DNA of 64,000 bases from Methylobacter sp. (GTDB taxonomy: Bacteria; Pseudomonadota; Gammaproteobacteria; Methylococcales; Methylomonadaceae), in contig JAQUOU010000023.1 in NCBI GenBank assembly GCA_028716975.1, positions 1 through 64,000 on the forward strand, written 5' to 3'. The notes beneath the pieces are model-generated. The model ran no database searches. It saw only the letters and a program-made list of their open reading frames with translations, and was not told the DNA's origin. Of the stretch, positions 28,400 through 37,100 are shown one piece after another (within the stretch, counting starts at the first letter, position 1; every line of letters starts with the position of its first letter). Both the position numbers and the translations under genes were made by a program.

Positions 28400-30449
28400 G
28401 CTTTATGCCTTATCTGCTATTCTGAATGATACAGGTGTTAAAACAGAAATATGGCACAAAAACTTTGTGCCTAACCCTAAAACAGCAACATTCCGTATTT
28501 TAGTGGACGATGAGGGAAATATTGCAGGTATAGAAACTATCACAGACGAAAAGGCAAAAACAGCCATCAGAAAATGGGAAACTTCCAACGGCAATTCTTT
28601 CCCTTCTTTTAATGTCACGCCGCTATATGATTTGACCCAGAATGAAACGCTTATTGAGCAAGCTAAAGAACTCAAAAAGCAACTTGATAAAGATAAACCT
28701 ATCAATACTGAACATTTAAAGACACTCATTGAGCAAGCCGCTAATCTTTGGGAAGGTCAACAAAAATTAGCTAAATGCTTAAATCAGATTCCTCAAGATA
28801 TGGGGAAATTAATAACTGAATCTACAGCAGAAAACCAGGCTCTTCTTTCATTGACACAGCGTATTTTAAAAACCACCCCGCAACAATTTCATCAGCAATT
28901 AACGGATTGTCTTTTGAGTCAGGAAAACCTATTTCCATTTTTTGAATTGCTGTTTTTTTATACTGGCGCAAAAAAAAATACCTGTTTGGTTCTTGAGGTT
29001 TCTGACAGATCAAAATTTGAATATCCAGCCAATCACACTAAAGCTCAAAGTTGGTTTAATCAATGCTTACTTTCTGTTGGCAAAAATGCAGCGGCATCTT
29101 CTGATAAAGATGCTTATGGAGCCGTTAATAATGGCTGGCAAGAAAAATTTGGCGCAATCAGAATGAACATACTGGGCGATGTGACATTACGCGCCATGAA
29201 TGATGAGTCTCGCTGCCAATACCGGTATGGACAAATCAATGCAACGGGGAATCCGGTTGGTGTGCAAACGCGTGAGGCCATGTCCAGCGCGTTAGGCTGG
29301 CTCTCTCACCCTGATCGGAAAAAGAAAACCTGGACTGACATTTCACGAAGTAAAGGTGAGAAAGCATTATTGTTTGCGTACCCATCTGTTATGCCGGAAG
29401 AAGATGCTGAATATGCGCTGTTATTCGGGGGAGCGGTTGATGAAGATGGCGTAAAATTTGAAGCCTGTGCTGAGAGAGTGCTTAAATCGCTAAGCCAGAT
29501 TCCAAAAACCATCGAAGCACAAATGCAAATTTTTGTGCTATCCAAGCCTGACGGTTTTCGTACTAAAGTCCAATTTAGTCACAATTGCTCTATCGACCAC
29601 TTTATTCAGGCGGCGCAAGACTGGCAAACAGGTTGCCGTAATTTGCCGCCTTTAACCATCCGTACTTTTGGTGAAGATAAAAAGCCGACCTGGAGTGAGC
29701 CGCTAACGCCGTACCCGGAAGAAATTGTATGGTGCTTGAACACAGTATGGACACACTTTGGCACTCAAGCCAGTCTTATCAAGCAATTTAACATGGGTGA
29801 TGCGCTGGATTTATTGTTGGATTCCGGCTTAAAGCTCACCCACACCGTTAAAGCTTTATTGGCCGCCATTCTCAAAAACAACCAATCTTTCTTGCTGGCT
29901 TTAGGCAATGCTCATCATATCGGCAGAGTTCATAGCATACCCAAGAGCTACAACAAACAGGCATTGTTATTACCCAGTGTCCTGGCTTTATTGCTTGATA
30001 AATCGAATCTTACCAACGAGGCTTATATGAAATTACCCGCTTACCTTATTGGGCGTTTGCTCAGTGTTGCTGACCAACTGCACGATAAATATTGCAAATA
30101 TGTAAGAAAAGATTCCAGACCGCCGCAATTGCTTGGGAATGCACTAATGGCAATTGCATTGGAACACCCTAAACAGGCGTTGGCTATGTTTTCGCAGCGC
30201 ATGTTGCCTTATCAAGCGTGGGCAAGAACTTATTCTGACCCAGATCCTAAAAAAGAAGCTGGACTCGTTCATTTTTTTCTAAATGAATGGGGCACAATTT
30301 GCAGCCAATTAAAAGAGTTGGAAACAGAAATACCAATACGTTGTAGTGATATCGACAAAACTTCTATGTTGCTCGGTTATCTTGCCAGCACTGCTAAAAA
30401 AGACCAACCAGAACCCTCAACACCAGGAGAATTAAATGAGTCAAAATAA
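28389..30449 (+). CDS. cas8c: Cas8c/Csd1-like Cascade large subunit
   Basis: The 686-residue protein lies between cas5 and cas7, the position of the I-C large subunit. Its start (MLNELYALSAIL, then FRILVDDEGNIAGIETI) and its C-terminal AYLIGRLLSVADQLHDKY resemble Csd1, but the middle is divergent. It is about 80-100 residues longer than usual I-C Cas8. The large subunit recognises the PAM and recruits Cas3. It overlaps cas5 by 11 bases and cas7 by 14 bases. A strong internal start near codon 547 may yield a separate Cas11 small subunit. The subtype label rests mainly on context. Confidence 0.75.
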   Translation: MLNELYALSAILNDTGVKTEIWHKNFVPNPKTATFRILVDDEGNIAGIETITDEKAKTAIRKWETSNGNSFPSFNVTPLYDLTQNETLIEQAKELKKQLDKDKPINTEHLKTLIEQAANLWEGQQKLAKCLNQIPQDMGKLITESTAENQALLSLTQRILKTTPQQFHQQLTDCLLSQENLFPFFELLFFYTGAKKNTCLVLEVSDRSKFEYPANHTKAQSWFNQCLLSVGKNAAASSDKDAYGAVNNGWQEKFGAIRMNILGDVTLRAMNDESRCQYRYGQINATGNPVGVQTREAMSSALGWLSHPDRKKKTWTDISRSKGEKALLFAYPSVMPEEDAEYALLFGGAVDEDGVKFEACAERVLKSLSQIPKTIEAQMQIFVLSKPDGFRTKVQFSHNCSIDHFIQAAQDWQTGCRNLPPLTIRTFGEDKKPTWSEPLTPYPEEIVWCLNTVWTHFGTQASLIKQFNMGDALDLLLDSGLKLTHTVKALLAAILKNNQSFLLALGNAHHIGRVHSIPKSYNKQALLLPSVLALLLDKSNLTNEAYMKLPAYLIGRLLSVADQLHDKYCKYVRKDSRPPQLLGNALMAIALEHPKQALAMFSQRMLPYQAWARTYSDPDPKKEAGLVHFFLNEWGTICSQLKELETEIPIRCSDIDKTSMLLGYLASTAKKDQPEPSTPGELNESK
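30027..30449 (+). CDS. Candidate internal Cas11c small subunit within cas8
   Basis: An in-frame ATG at codon 547 of cas8 is preceded by ACGAGG five bases upstream, a good ribosome site inside a coding region. Translation from it would give 140 residues starting MKLPAYLIGRLLSVADQL, the helical C-terminus of Cas8. In characterised type I-C systems the small subunit Cas11c is made in this way from the equivalent part of cas8c, and is of similar length. This is inference from the motif and family precedent. No separate cas11 gene is present elsewhere in the locus. Confidence 0.5.
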   Translation: MKLPAYLIGRLLSVADQLHDKYCKYVRKDSRPPQLLGNALMAIALEHPKQALAMFSQRMLPYQAWARTYSDPDPKKEAGLVHFFLNEWGTICSQLKELETEIPIRCSDIDKTSMLLGYLASTAKKDQPEPSTPGELNESK

Positions 30450-31290
30450 TCAAATGTTACGCGCCACGGGACTATTGGTCATCGAAGTTATCAACTCAAA
30501 CCCAAACGGTGACCCAGACCGCGAAAGCGACCCAAGGCAACGCCACGATTTTAGAGGTGAAATCTCTCCAGTTTCCTTTAAACGCAAATTGCGCGATTTG
30601 ATTGCCGATAAAGAAGGCGTTGTTTGGCAAGCGTTACAACAAGAATTACAGCTAGAACAGGAACAGTTTTATATCCTTGAATCTCGCGGACGGGATAGAA
30701 AGCAAATTGAAACTGAATTAAAAGATGAAGCCAAGGAATTTAAAGAAAAATACTGGGATGGACGTGTTTTCGGTAATACTTTTTTAGAAAGCGGTGGATC
30801 AACCACTATTAAAACGGGTGTTGTCCAGTTTGGTTTAGGTGTTTCCGTCGCGCCTGTCGATATTGAACGCCACACAAATACCAACATGTCAGGCGTACAA
30901 GAAGGCAAAGACCGAGGCATGGCACCGATGGGCTATCGCTTTGTGCCGCATGGCGTGTACTGTATGCCGTTTTTTGTGAACCCTAGTCAAGCGCACAAAA
31001 CAGGCTGCACAGTCCAGGATATTGAGCTGATGAAAAAAGTCATTGCCCATGCCTATGCACATACGCGCTCCCATGCGCGGCCTTCTGTTGATCTACGTCA
31101 TGCTTGGTACATTGAACATGAAAATTCGCTAGGTTCCTGCTCTGATTTTGCTTTGATGGATGCGTTAAGACCTATAAAGAAAGCTAATCCAGATGAGGCA
31201 TCCACCAATTGGGCAGATTACGACGTGCCTACCGCTTTACCTGAAAATCTTCAGGCAAAAGTAAAGCCCTTAGTTGATTTGGTAGGTTAA
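30436..31290 (+). CDS. cas7c: CRISPR-associated Cas7 (Csd2-like backbone subunit)
   Basis: The 284-residue protein has the Csd2/Csh2 opening LLVIEVINSNPNGDPD (NPNGDPD at 22-28). It also contains TGVVQFGLGVSVAPV and HTRSHARPSVDLRHAW. Multiple Cas7 copies form the crRNA-binding backbone of Cascade. AGGAG lies about eight bases upstream of the ATG, inside the end of cas8, with a 14-base overlap. In canonical I-C loci cas4 would follow. Here a repeat element and cas3 come next. Confidence 0.85.
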   Translation: MSQNNQMLRATGLLVIEVINSNPNGDPDRESDPRQRHDFRGEISPVSFKRKLRDLIADKEGVVWQALQQELQLEQEQFYILESRGRDRKQIETELKDEAKEFKEKYWDGRVFGNTFLESGGSTTIKTGVVQFGLGVSVAPVDIERHTNTNMSGVQEGKDRGMAPMGYRFVPHGVYCMPFFVNPSQAHKTGCTVQDIELMKKVIAHAYAHTRSHARPSVDLRHAWYIEHENSLGSCSDFALMDALRPIKKANPDEASTNWADYDVPTALPENLQAKVKPLVDLVG

Positions 31291-31315
31291 TAACATGTCG
31301 TTATATATATCTTTC

Positions 31316-31432
31316 ATTCAAATCCGTCATTCCGGCAGGGATTACCGGAATCCAGGCTACATGGACGTATTCAAGCCTGCCATCCGTGGCACTGGATACC
31401 CGCTCCCGGCGGGTATGACGGCATTTGCGTGT
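31316..31432. repeat. Dispersed inverted-repeat element between cas7 and cas3
   Basis: The ends CCGTCATTCCGGCAGGGAT and CGGCGGGTATGACGG are imperfect inverted complements about 115 bases apart. The unit resembles the palindrome at 57825-57888 (CGTCATACCGGCAGGGAT). It fills nearly the whole 155-base gap between cas7 and cas3, so cas3 may be transcribed less efficiently or from its own promoter. No coding capacity. Confidence 0.6.
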
Positions 31433-31449
31433 AAAGTATGGGCTAAGTG

Positions 31450-33666
31450 ATGGAACTACTCGCCCACAGCGCCAAGATTGATAAGTGTATACCCGCCCAA
31501 TCTTATGAAGAACATATTTTAAATGCCCGTCAACTGGCTTTTAAAAAGGCGCAACAGGCGGGTAAGTTTGCGCCCAATTTAAAAGAATCGCTGGCTCAGG
31601 TTGCTTGGTTGGCCGCTGAATTTCACGATATGGGTAAGGTGGACGATAACAATCAGGCGGTACTGTCGGGTCAAAAGAAAAGCAAAAAACTACCGATAAA
31701 CCATGTTGATTCGGGCGTGGCGCATCTTTGGCAACTGGGGAAAAATAATCTTCTTGCTTTGCTAGCTGCAATGGTCTCTTATGCTCATCATATTGGTTTA
31801 CAGAGCAAAGCGGGAGAAGAGTCTAAAGGCTCTAAAAAATATAGAGATGCAAATCTAATTGAATATACTGCGGAGCATCTGCCAGGTTATTTTGAGCGGC
31901 ACAGAGCAGTTATAGATGAATGGCAAAACCAAACCAAACCGTCGCTACCAAAACCTGAACAACTGGCTTTATTTTTACGCTTCGCACTTTCTTGTCTTGC
32001 CGATGCCGATCATGGCGATACGGCAAGGCATTATGGCGAGCCTAAAGTAAATCAAACCTTTTCTTTAAAACCGGTTGAACGCTTAACGGCACTCGATACT
32101 TATGTGGCTGGTTTAGCAAAAGACAATGCCAACGAACTTCGTACTCAGCTAAGAAATTCAGTTTATGAAGCGTGCAAACAAGCTTCAACCGAATCCTCGC
32201 TTTATGCTTGCGATAGCCCGGTTGGCACAGGCAAAACCACCGCAGTCATGGCGCATATGCTCAACTCAGCCAAGACTAAAGGCTTGCAGCGTATTTTTGT
32301 AGTTTTACCTTTCACCAACATCATCGACCAGTCAGTTGATACCTATAGAAAAGCTTTGGTTTTAAAGGGCGAAGACCCGGAACATATAGTAGCCGCCCAT
32401 TATCACAAAGCTGATTTTTCTAAGCCGGAATCACGTCAATACACTTACCTATGGCAAGCTCCGATTGTCGTAACCACCGCCGTGCAATTTTTTGAAACCT
32501 TAGCTAGCAATCAACCAGCAACTTTGCGCAAACTGCATCAACTGGCAGGTTCAGCTATTTTTATTGATGAGTCCCATGCAGCCTTACCTAGCCATTTATG
32601 GCCGCAAGCTTGGCAATGGTTAAGGCAATTAAGCCAAGATTGGGGTTGTCATATCGTATTGGCTTCCGGTTCTTTAACACGATTTTGGGAATTGGATGAT
32701 TTTGTTAATCCTGTCGTTAAACTACCCGAACTGGTTAAACAAGAGATACGCCAACAATGCTTACAGCTCGAACAGGCAAGAGTTAAACCGGAAACTCGCC
32801 AGGAAGCTTTAAATTTAGCGGACTTAGCTGAATGGGTATTTGATGAAACTGGCCCCCGGTTGCTTATTTTAAACACCGTGCAATCAGCCGCTGTCACTGC
32901 CCAATATATTGCCGAACATAAAGATTACGGCAGAGAAAAAGTTGAACACCTTTCAACGGCATTAACGCCATTAGACCGTAATAAAACTTTAGATAAAGTT
33001 AAAGCCCGATTAAAAGATAAGCAAGATAACAATTGGGTTTTAGTGGCTACCTCGTGCGTAGAAGCGGGCGTTGATCTGTCTTTCAAAACAGGTTTTAGGG
33101 AGCGTTGTAGTTTGGTCAGTTTGTTGCAAACGGCGGGGCGTATTAATCGAGAAAATCTTGAAACAGAAGCTACTGTGTGGGACTTTTCGTTGAAATTTGA
33201 AGAAGGCTTAAAAAAGCATCCCGCCTTTAATGACTCGGCGCGTATTTTAGGTAAGTTATTTGAAAGTAATGAAGTTTCTCCTGAATCCTGCCGTGAAGCT
33301 TTAAAAAGGGAAATCAGACAAGGAACACCGGTTCATGGAATTATGAAGCAACTCAAAAAAGCTGAGAAAAATTTAGATTTTCCAGAAGTTGAACAACTGT
33401 TTAAGGTCATCAGTAGTTACACCATCACCGTATTAGTTGATGATGAAATTATCAACAGACTCAAAAACTGGCTATCAGTAAGTCGTGATGAAATTCAAAA
33501 AAATAGTGTGCAAATATGGAGTTATAAAAAAGAAGATTGGGGAGTCAGCGAAATACCCAATCGCCCTGAACTGTATTGTAATTTAGATTATGATGATTTC
33601 ATTGGCTATATGAAAGGAGGATTAGCTTCAGAAAATGCAAAAAGTGGTGCACCCTTGCAGATATGA
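31450..33666 (+). CDS. cas3: Cas3 HD nuclease-helicase
   Basis: The 738-residue Cas3 degrades DNA marked by Cascade. The N-terminal HD nuclease shows AEFHDMGK (His59-Asp60), HHIG (113-116) and DADHGD near 185. The superfamily 2 helicase follows: Walker A DSPVGTGKTT (255-264), DEAD-like box IDESH (372-376), and motif VI QTAGRINRE (560-568). A GTG three bases earlier could also serve as start. ATG 31450 is preferred, though neither has a strong ribosome site. Its N-terminus (MELLAHSAKIDKC) is unlike the cas3 relic at 27613, so it has a different ancestry. It lies after cas7 rather than at the head of the operon. Confidence 0.9.
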   Translation: MELLAHSAKIDKCIPAQSYEEHILNARQLAFKKAQQAGKFAPNLKESLAQVAWLAAEFHDMGKVDDNNQAVLSGQKKSKKLPINHVDSGVAHLWQLGKNNLLALLAAMVSYAHHIGLQSKAGEESKGSKKYRDANLIEYTAEHLPGYFERHRAVIDEWQNQTKPSLPKPEQLALFLRFALSCLADADHGDTARHYGEPKVNQTFSLKPVERLTALDTYVAGLAKDNANELRTQLRNSVYEACKQASTESSLYACDSPVGTGKTTAVMAHMLNSAKTKGLQRIFVVLPFTNIIDQSVDTYRKALVLKGEDPEHIVAAHYHKADFSKPESRQYTYLWQAPIVVTTAVQFFETLASNQPATLRKLHQLAGSAIFIDESHAALPSHLWPQAWQWLRQLSQDWGCHIVLASGSLTRFWELDDFVNPVVKLPELVKQEIRQQCLQLEQARVKPETRQEALNLADLAEWVFDETGPRLLILNTVQSAAVTAQYIAEHKDYGREKVEHLSTALTPLDRNKTLDKVKARLKDKQDNNWVLVATSCVEAGVDLSFKTGFRERCSLVSLLQTAGRINRENLETEATVWDFSLKFEEGLKKHPAFNDSARILGKLFESNEVSPESCREALKREIRQGTPVHGIMKQLKKAEKNLDFPEVEQLFKVISSYTITVLVDDEIINRLKNWLSVSRDEIQKNSVQIWSYKKEDWGVSEIPNRPELYCNLDYDDFIGYMKGGLASENAKSGAPLQI

Positions 33667-33781
33667 ATATATCGCCTAATGTGGATTAGATGCTGTTTGA
33701 AACGAACAACGCTGTGAGCTCCTCACTGGATCAGCTAAAGCATATTGTGTATTACAAAAACGTCAACAAGATTACTATCAT

Positions 33782-34014
<233 letters not shown>

Positions 34015-34018
<4 letters not shown>

Positions 34019-34143
34019 GTTTTCTGGTCGATGCGCATTTGCCGCGTCACTTGGCTTTAATGCTGAGAGAACAGGGCTATGATGCTATTCATACCCTGGA
34101 TTTGGCGGCAGGAATAAAGAGCCTCACTAAAGAGATTTTGTAA
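34015..34143 (+). pseudogene. Truncated DUF5615 PIN-like toxin
   Basis: Only 42 residues remain: MSFLVDAHLPRHLALMLREQ, then GYDAIHTLDLAAG and a short unrelated tail. The opening with FLVDAHLP (metal-binding Asp) is characteristic of DUF5615 toxins, which normally run to about 110 residues. The frame ends at 34143 and no remainder of the domain was found downstream, so this is a 3'-deleted toxin. It overlaps the DUF433 antitoxin by four bases, as intact pairs do. Confidence 0.75.
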
Positions 34144-34241
34144 ATACCTCTGGCAAAATAACAAAACGAAGTGAAATCCGGGAGCATGCTGGCTAATACC
34201 CCGGCTTCCATAAACACCATCCGGTCTACTTGTTGTTTTAT

Positions 34242-34288
34242 TTGTGGATAAAGGTAAACCTGCTACAATCTAGCTAACTAATTAGCTA
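34242..34288 (+). promoter_or_regulatory. Promoter and palindromic operator of the phd-type antitoxin
   Basis: A -10 box TACAAT lies at 34264-34269, with a weak -35 TTGTGG at 34242-34247 (16-bp spacing). Directly downstream is an 18-bp palindrome, TAGCTAA-CTAA-TTAGCTA (34271-34288), ending 12 bases before the antitoxin ATG. Phd/YefM antitoxins typically repress their own operons from such palindromes overlapping the transcription start. Confidence 0.6.
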
Positions 34289-34300
34289 AATGATAACCCG

Positions 34301-34531
34301 ATGAAACAAACGATTAACATCCACGAAGCCAAAACCCGGCTTTCCCAATTACTTCAGCAGGTGGAAATGGGCGATGAAATCATTATCTCACGAGCCAATA
34401 AACCCATCGCACGACTGATTGCCTATCAGGAAAAGCCGATAAAACGCCGTTTGGGAGAAGCAAAAGGCATGGTGGAAATCATGCCGGATTTCGATCAATT
34501 GCCGGAAGATTTCATGGAACATTTTGAATGA
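34301..34531 (+). CDS. Phd/YefM-family antitoxin
   Basis: The 76-residue protein begins MKQTINIHEAKTRLSQLLQQV and continues GDEIIISRANKPIARLI, the DNA-binding fold of Phd/YefM antitoxins. The C-terminus (LGEAKGMVEIMPDFDQLPED) is the toxin-neutralising tail seen in PIN-paired members. Its stop overlaps the PIN toxin start by four bases (ATGA). It is complete and has its own promoter/operator, although its toxin is frameshifted. It may persist as an autoregulated orphan antitoxin. Confidence 0.88.
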   Translation: MKQTINIHEAKTRLSQLLQQVEMGDEIIISRANKPIARLIAYQEKPIKRRLGEAKGMVEIMPDFDQLPEDFMEHFE

Positions 34532-34916
34532 AGGTTTTATTGGATACCTGTGCCTTTATCTGGCTCGTTACCGATGATCCGAAGTTATCGGAATTAGCCA
34601 AAGAAATTTTTCTGAATGATGACAACGAATTATTTCTCAGCGCAGTGACCGGTTTTGAAATTGCGGTTAAATACACAGCCTAGGCAAATTACGTTTGGCC
34701 GAATCGCCCAAGGAATTCGTGGTTAACCGTATGAACGCCAATGCCTTGACAGAATTACCGGTGTCCCTGATGCATGCCCTGTTATTACAAAATTTACCGT
34801 TGCATCATAAAGATCCATTCGATCGCCTGCTTGTTGCCCAAGCGATGATGAATCAAATACCTCTGCTAAGCGCCGATCAACAGCTTTCGGCTTATGCTAT
34901 TAATCGGCTGTGGTAA
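34528..34916 (+). pseudogene. Frameshifted PIN-domain toxin (VapC-like)
   Basis: The first frame gives MKVLLDTCAFIWLVTDDPKL and continues to TGFEIAVKY, then hits TAG at 34681. The protein resumes in another frame as SLGKLRLAESPKEF and continues through HHKDPFDRLLVAQAMM and LLSADQQ to the end. All PIN acidic positions (Asp6, the Glu of GFEI, the Asp of DPFDR) are recoverable across both frames. The lesion is at TACACAGCC (about 34674-34680), best explained by duplication of AC. The toxin is therefore inactive unless frameshifting occurs. Confidence 0.85.
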
Positions 34917-34944
34917 TTATTAACCGTCACCTTAGCGCATCATC

Positions 34945-35589
34945 ATGGAAATGACCCTGCCCGAACCACCCGACAAAATCCCGCTTTCCGCACTCAACCA
35001 ATACGCTTACTGCCCCAGGCGTTGTTATCTAATCCATGCGGAAGGTGAATTTACCGATAACATCCACACCCAAAGCGGCACGCTTGAACATGAACGCGTC
35101 GACCAATTGGCCCACGAGATTAAAAAAGGCGTTCGCGTCGAATTTGCATTGCCGGTTTGGTCTGACCTGCTCGGCATCAGCGGACGCTGCGATGCAGTGG
35201 AATTTCACCCGGACGGCAGTGTATTTCCCATTGAATACAAGCACGGCAAACGCAAGCAGTGGGACAATGGCGACATACAAGTCGCCGCCCAAGCGATGTG
35301 CCTGGAAGAAATGCTGAAAACCAGTATCCCGGCGGCCGCCGTTTATCACATACAAACCCGCAGGCGACGCGAAGTCGCTATAGACCAGGCATTGCGGAAC
35401 ACCGTCGCCATCACTGTAAAAGCCGTTGTTGACCTGCTCAACAGTCAGCAATGCCCGCCGCCTACCGAACATATCAAACGGTGTCCGCAGTGTTCGTTAA
35501 ATAGCCTGTGCAACCCGGAACTTCTTCACGAAAAAACCCGGTTACAGCAACTGTCGGCACAATTATTCAACATCGAATCAGACGCATGA
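34945..35589 (+). CDS. cas4: Cas4 exonuclease
   Basis: The 214-residue RecB-like nuclease has four conserved iron-sulphur cysteine positions: Cys23 and Cys27 (AYCPRRCYL) near the N-terminus, and Cys180, Cys183 and Cys189 (RCPQCSLNSLC) near the end. The nuclease triad appears as Asp83 (RCDAVEF) and Glu97-x-Lys99 (IEYKHGK). Cas4 trims prespacers and selects PAMs during adaptation with Cas1-Cas2. Its stop overlaps cas1 by four bases. No clear ribosome site precedes the ATG. Another ATG two codons later is equally possible. It is separated from cas3 by the TA remnants. Confidence 0.9.
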   Translation: MEMTLPEPPDKIPLSALNQYAYCPRRCYLIHAEGEFTDNIHTQSGTLEHERVDQLAHEIKKGVRVEFALPVWSDLLGISGRCDAVEFHPDGSVFPIEYKHGKRKQWDNGDIQVAAQAMCLEEMLKTSIPAAAVYHIQTRRRREVAIDQALRNTVAITVKAVVDLLNSQQCPPPTEHIKRCPQCSLNSLCNPELLHEKTRLQQLSAQLFNIESDA

Positions 35590-36620
35590 AACAACTCCTC
35601 AATACACTTTACGTTACCACGCCGGAAGCTTATTTAAGACTGGAAGGCGAAACCGTCTGCGTCATGATTGAAAAAGTGAAAAAATTACAAGTACCTCTGC
35701 ATCATTTAAATGCGTTTGTCCTGTTTGATAATGTCATGCTCAGTCCCGCGTTGCTGGGGCGTTGTGCCGCCGATGGCCGGTCCGTTATCTGGCTGAATCG
35801 CTCAGGCCGTTTTCAGGCTCGTATGGAAGGGCCTGTCAACGGCAATATTTTATTGCGCCAGGCCCAATACCGGGCCGCTGATGACGGTGAGTTAAGCTTG
35901 AAGATTGCCCTGCGCTTTATTGCCGGTAAAATTCGCAACAGCCGACAGGTTTTAATGCGCGGCGCTCGTGACAGCAAAAGCGAAGAGGAAAAAATCGCCC
36001 TGGTGCAAGCCGCCCGCTTACTGGCCGGAAATCTCAGTAAACTGGCGCATGCCCAATCGCCCGATACTGTGCGGGGTCTGGAAGGCGATTCTGCGTGCAT
36101 TTATTTTGCCGCCTTGCCCAATCTCATTCGCCCATCGGCACGCGAAACGTTTGCCTTCACGACCCGCAACCGCCGCCCGCCGCTGGACTCCTTTAACGCG
36201 CTTATTTCCTTTCTTTACGCGCTGGTATTGGGTGATTGCCGCTCAGCGCTGGAAACGGTTGGACTCGACCCGCAGCTTGGATTTCTGCATACGGTGCGTC
36301 CAGGCCGTGCCTCATTAGCGTTAGACTTGCTGGAAGAGTTTCGCGCACCGATTTGCGACCGGTTGGCGCTCACCTTAATTAACCGCGAGCAATTACAAGC
36401 CAAAGATTTCGATTACCGCGACGGCGGTAGCGTACTCCTGAACGATGCGGGCCGGAAAACCGTTATCTCCGCTTTTCAAACGCGAAAGCAGGAAGAAATT
36501 GCTCACCCTGTTTTGCAGCAACCCGTTTCCATCGGCTTATTGCCCCAGATACAAGCCCGCCTGTTAGCACGTTATTTACGCAAGGATATCGACAGCTATC
36601 TTCCTTACCTTCAACAATAA
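35586..36620 (+). CDS. cas1: Cas1 integrase (type I-C)
   Basis: The 344-residue protein begins MKQLLNTLYVTTPEAYLRLE, the usual I-C Cas1 opening. Metal-ligand candidates are Glu166 (RGLEGDSA), His235 (GFLHTV) and the acidic cluster at 247-251 (DLLEEFRAPICDR). Cas1 with Cas2 integrates new spacers. The start at 35586 overlaps the cas4 stop (ATGA). A longer upstream frame exists but lies inside cas4. The sequence looks intact, so the adaptation module may still function. Confidence 0.93.
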   Translation: MKQLLNTLYVTTPEAYLRLEGETVCVMIEKVKKLQVPLHHLNAFVLFDNVMLSPALLGRCAADGRSVIWLNRSGRFQARMEGPVNGNILLRQAQYRAADDGELSLKIALRFIAGKIRNSRQVLMRGARDSKSEEEKIALVQAARLLAGNLSKLAHAQSPDTVRGLEGDSACIYFAALPNLIRPSARETFAFTTRNRRPPLDSFNALISFLYALVLGDCRSALETVGLDPQLGFLHTVRPGRASLALDLLEEFRAPICDRLALTLINREQLQAKDFDYRDGGSVLLNDAGRKTVISAFQTRKQEEIAHPVLQQPVSIGLLPQIQARLLARYLRKDIDSYLPYLQQ

Positions 36621-36629
36621 TCCAATCCT

Positions 36630-36920
36630 ATGATGATCCTGATTACTTACGATGTATCCACCGAAAGCAGCGCAGGCCGCAGACGCTTGAGACGCGTGGC
36701 CAAAACCTGTTTAAATTACGGCCAGCGGGTACAAAAGTCTGTCTTTGAATGTCAGGTCAATGCTATGGAAATGGCTATATTGAAGGATCAATTACTGAAA
36801 GAAATTGATGAAGCGCAAGATAGTTTAAGAATTTACCGGATTATTGAACCTCTGGAGAAAAACCGCGAGGAATTTGGTAATACTCAGGCAACCAATTTTG
36901 AAAGCCCGCTTATTATATAA
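36630..36920 (+). CDS. cas2: Cas2
   Basis: The 96-residue protein has the Cas2 ferredoxin-like start ILITYDVSTESSAGRRRLRRV, with the conserved Asp in TYDV. It dimerises to bridge two Cas1 dimers in the integrase complex. It begins nine bases after cas1. The start codon is followed by another ATG, either of which could be used. The CRISPR leader begins directly after its stop. Confidence 0.93.
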   Translation: MMILITYDVSTESSAGRRRLRRVAKTCLNYGQRVQKSVFECQVNAMEMAILKDQLLKEIDEAQDSLRIYRIIEPLEKNREEFGNTQATNFESPLII

Positions 36921-37100
36921 AATCCGCGAACCTGAAGTGATGCCCAAAACCAGGTCAGGTTCGCAGCTCTTGTAATGCTATGAAACTTAAAAAAAATCCT
37001 CTTCCCTCTGCCATAATCGGCGGCACAATATGTTGAAGCCATTGACCTTCGCATTAATAGTATACATTCGCTATAATGCTCATAGCCTTGCAACAAGGCT
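36921..37100 (+). promoter_or_regulatory. CRISPR leader with promoter and repeat-adjacent hairpin
   Basis: The 180-base leader is AT-rich in its second half. A perfect -10 box TATAAT lies at 37072-37077 with a plausible -35 TTCGCA at 37048-37053. Transcription would then begin around 37084. From there to 37100 runs a palindrome, AGCCTTG-CAA-CAAGGCT, that abuts the first repeat exactly. New spacers should be inserted at this end, because the repeat at the far end is degenerate. Confidence 0.65.
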
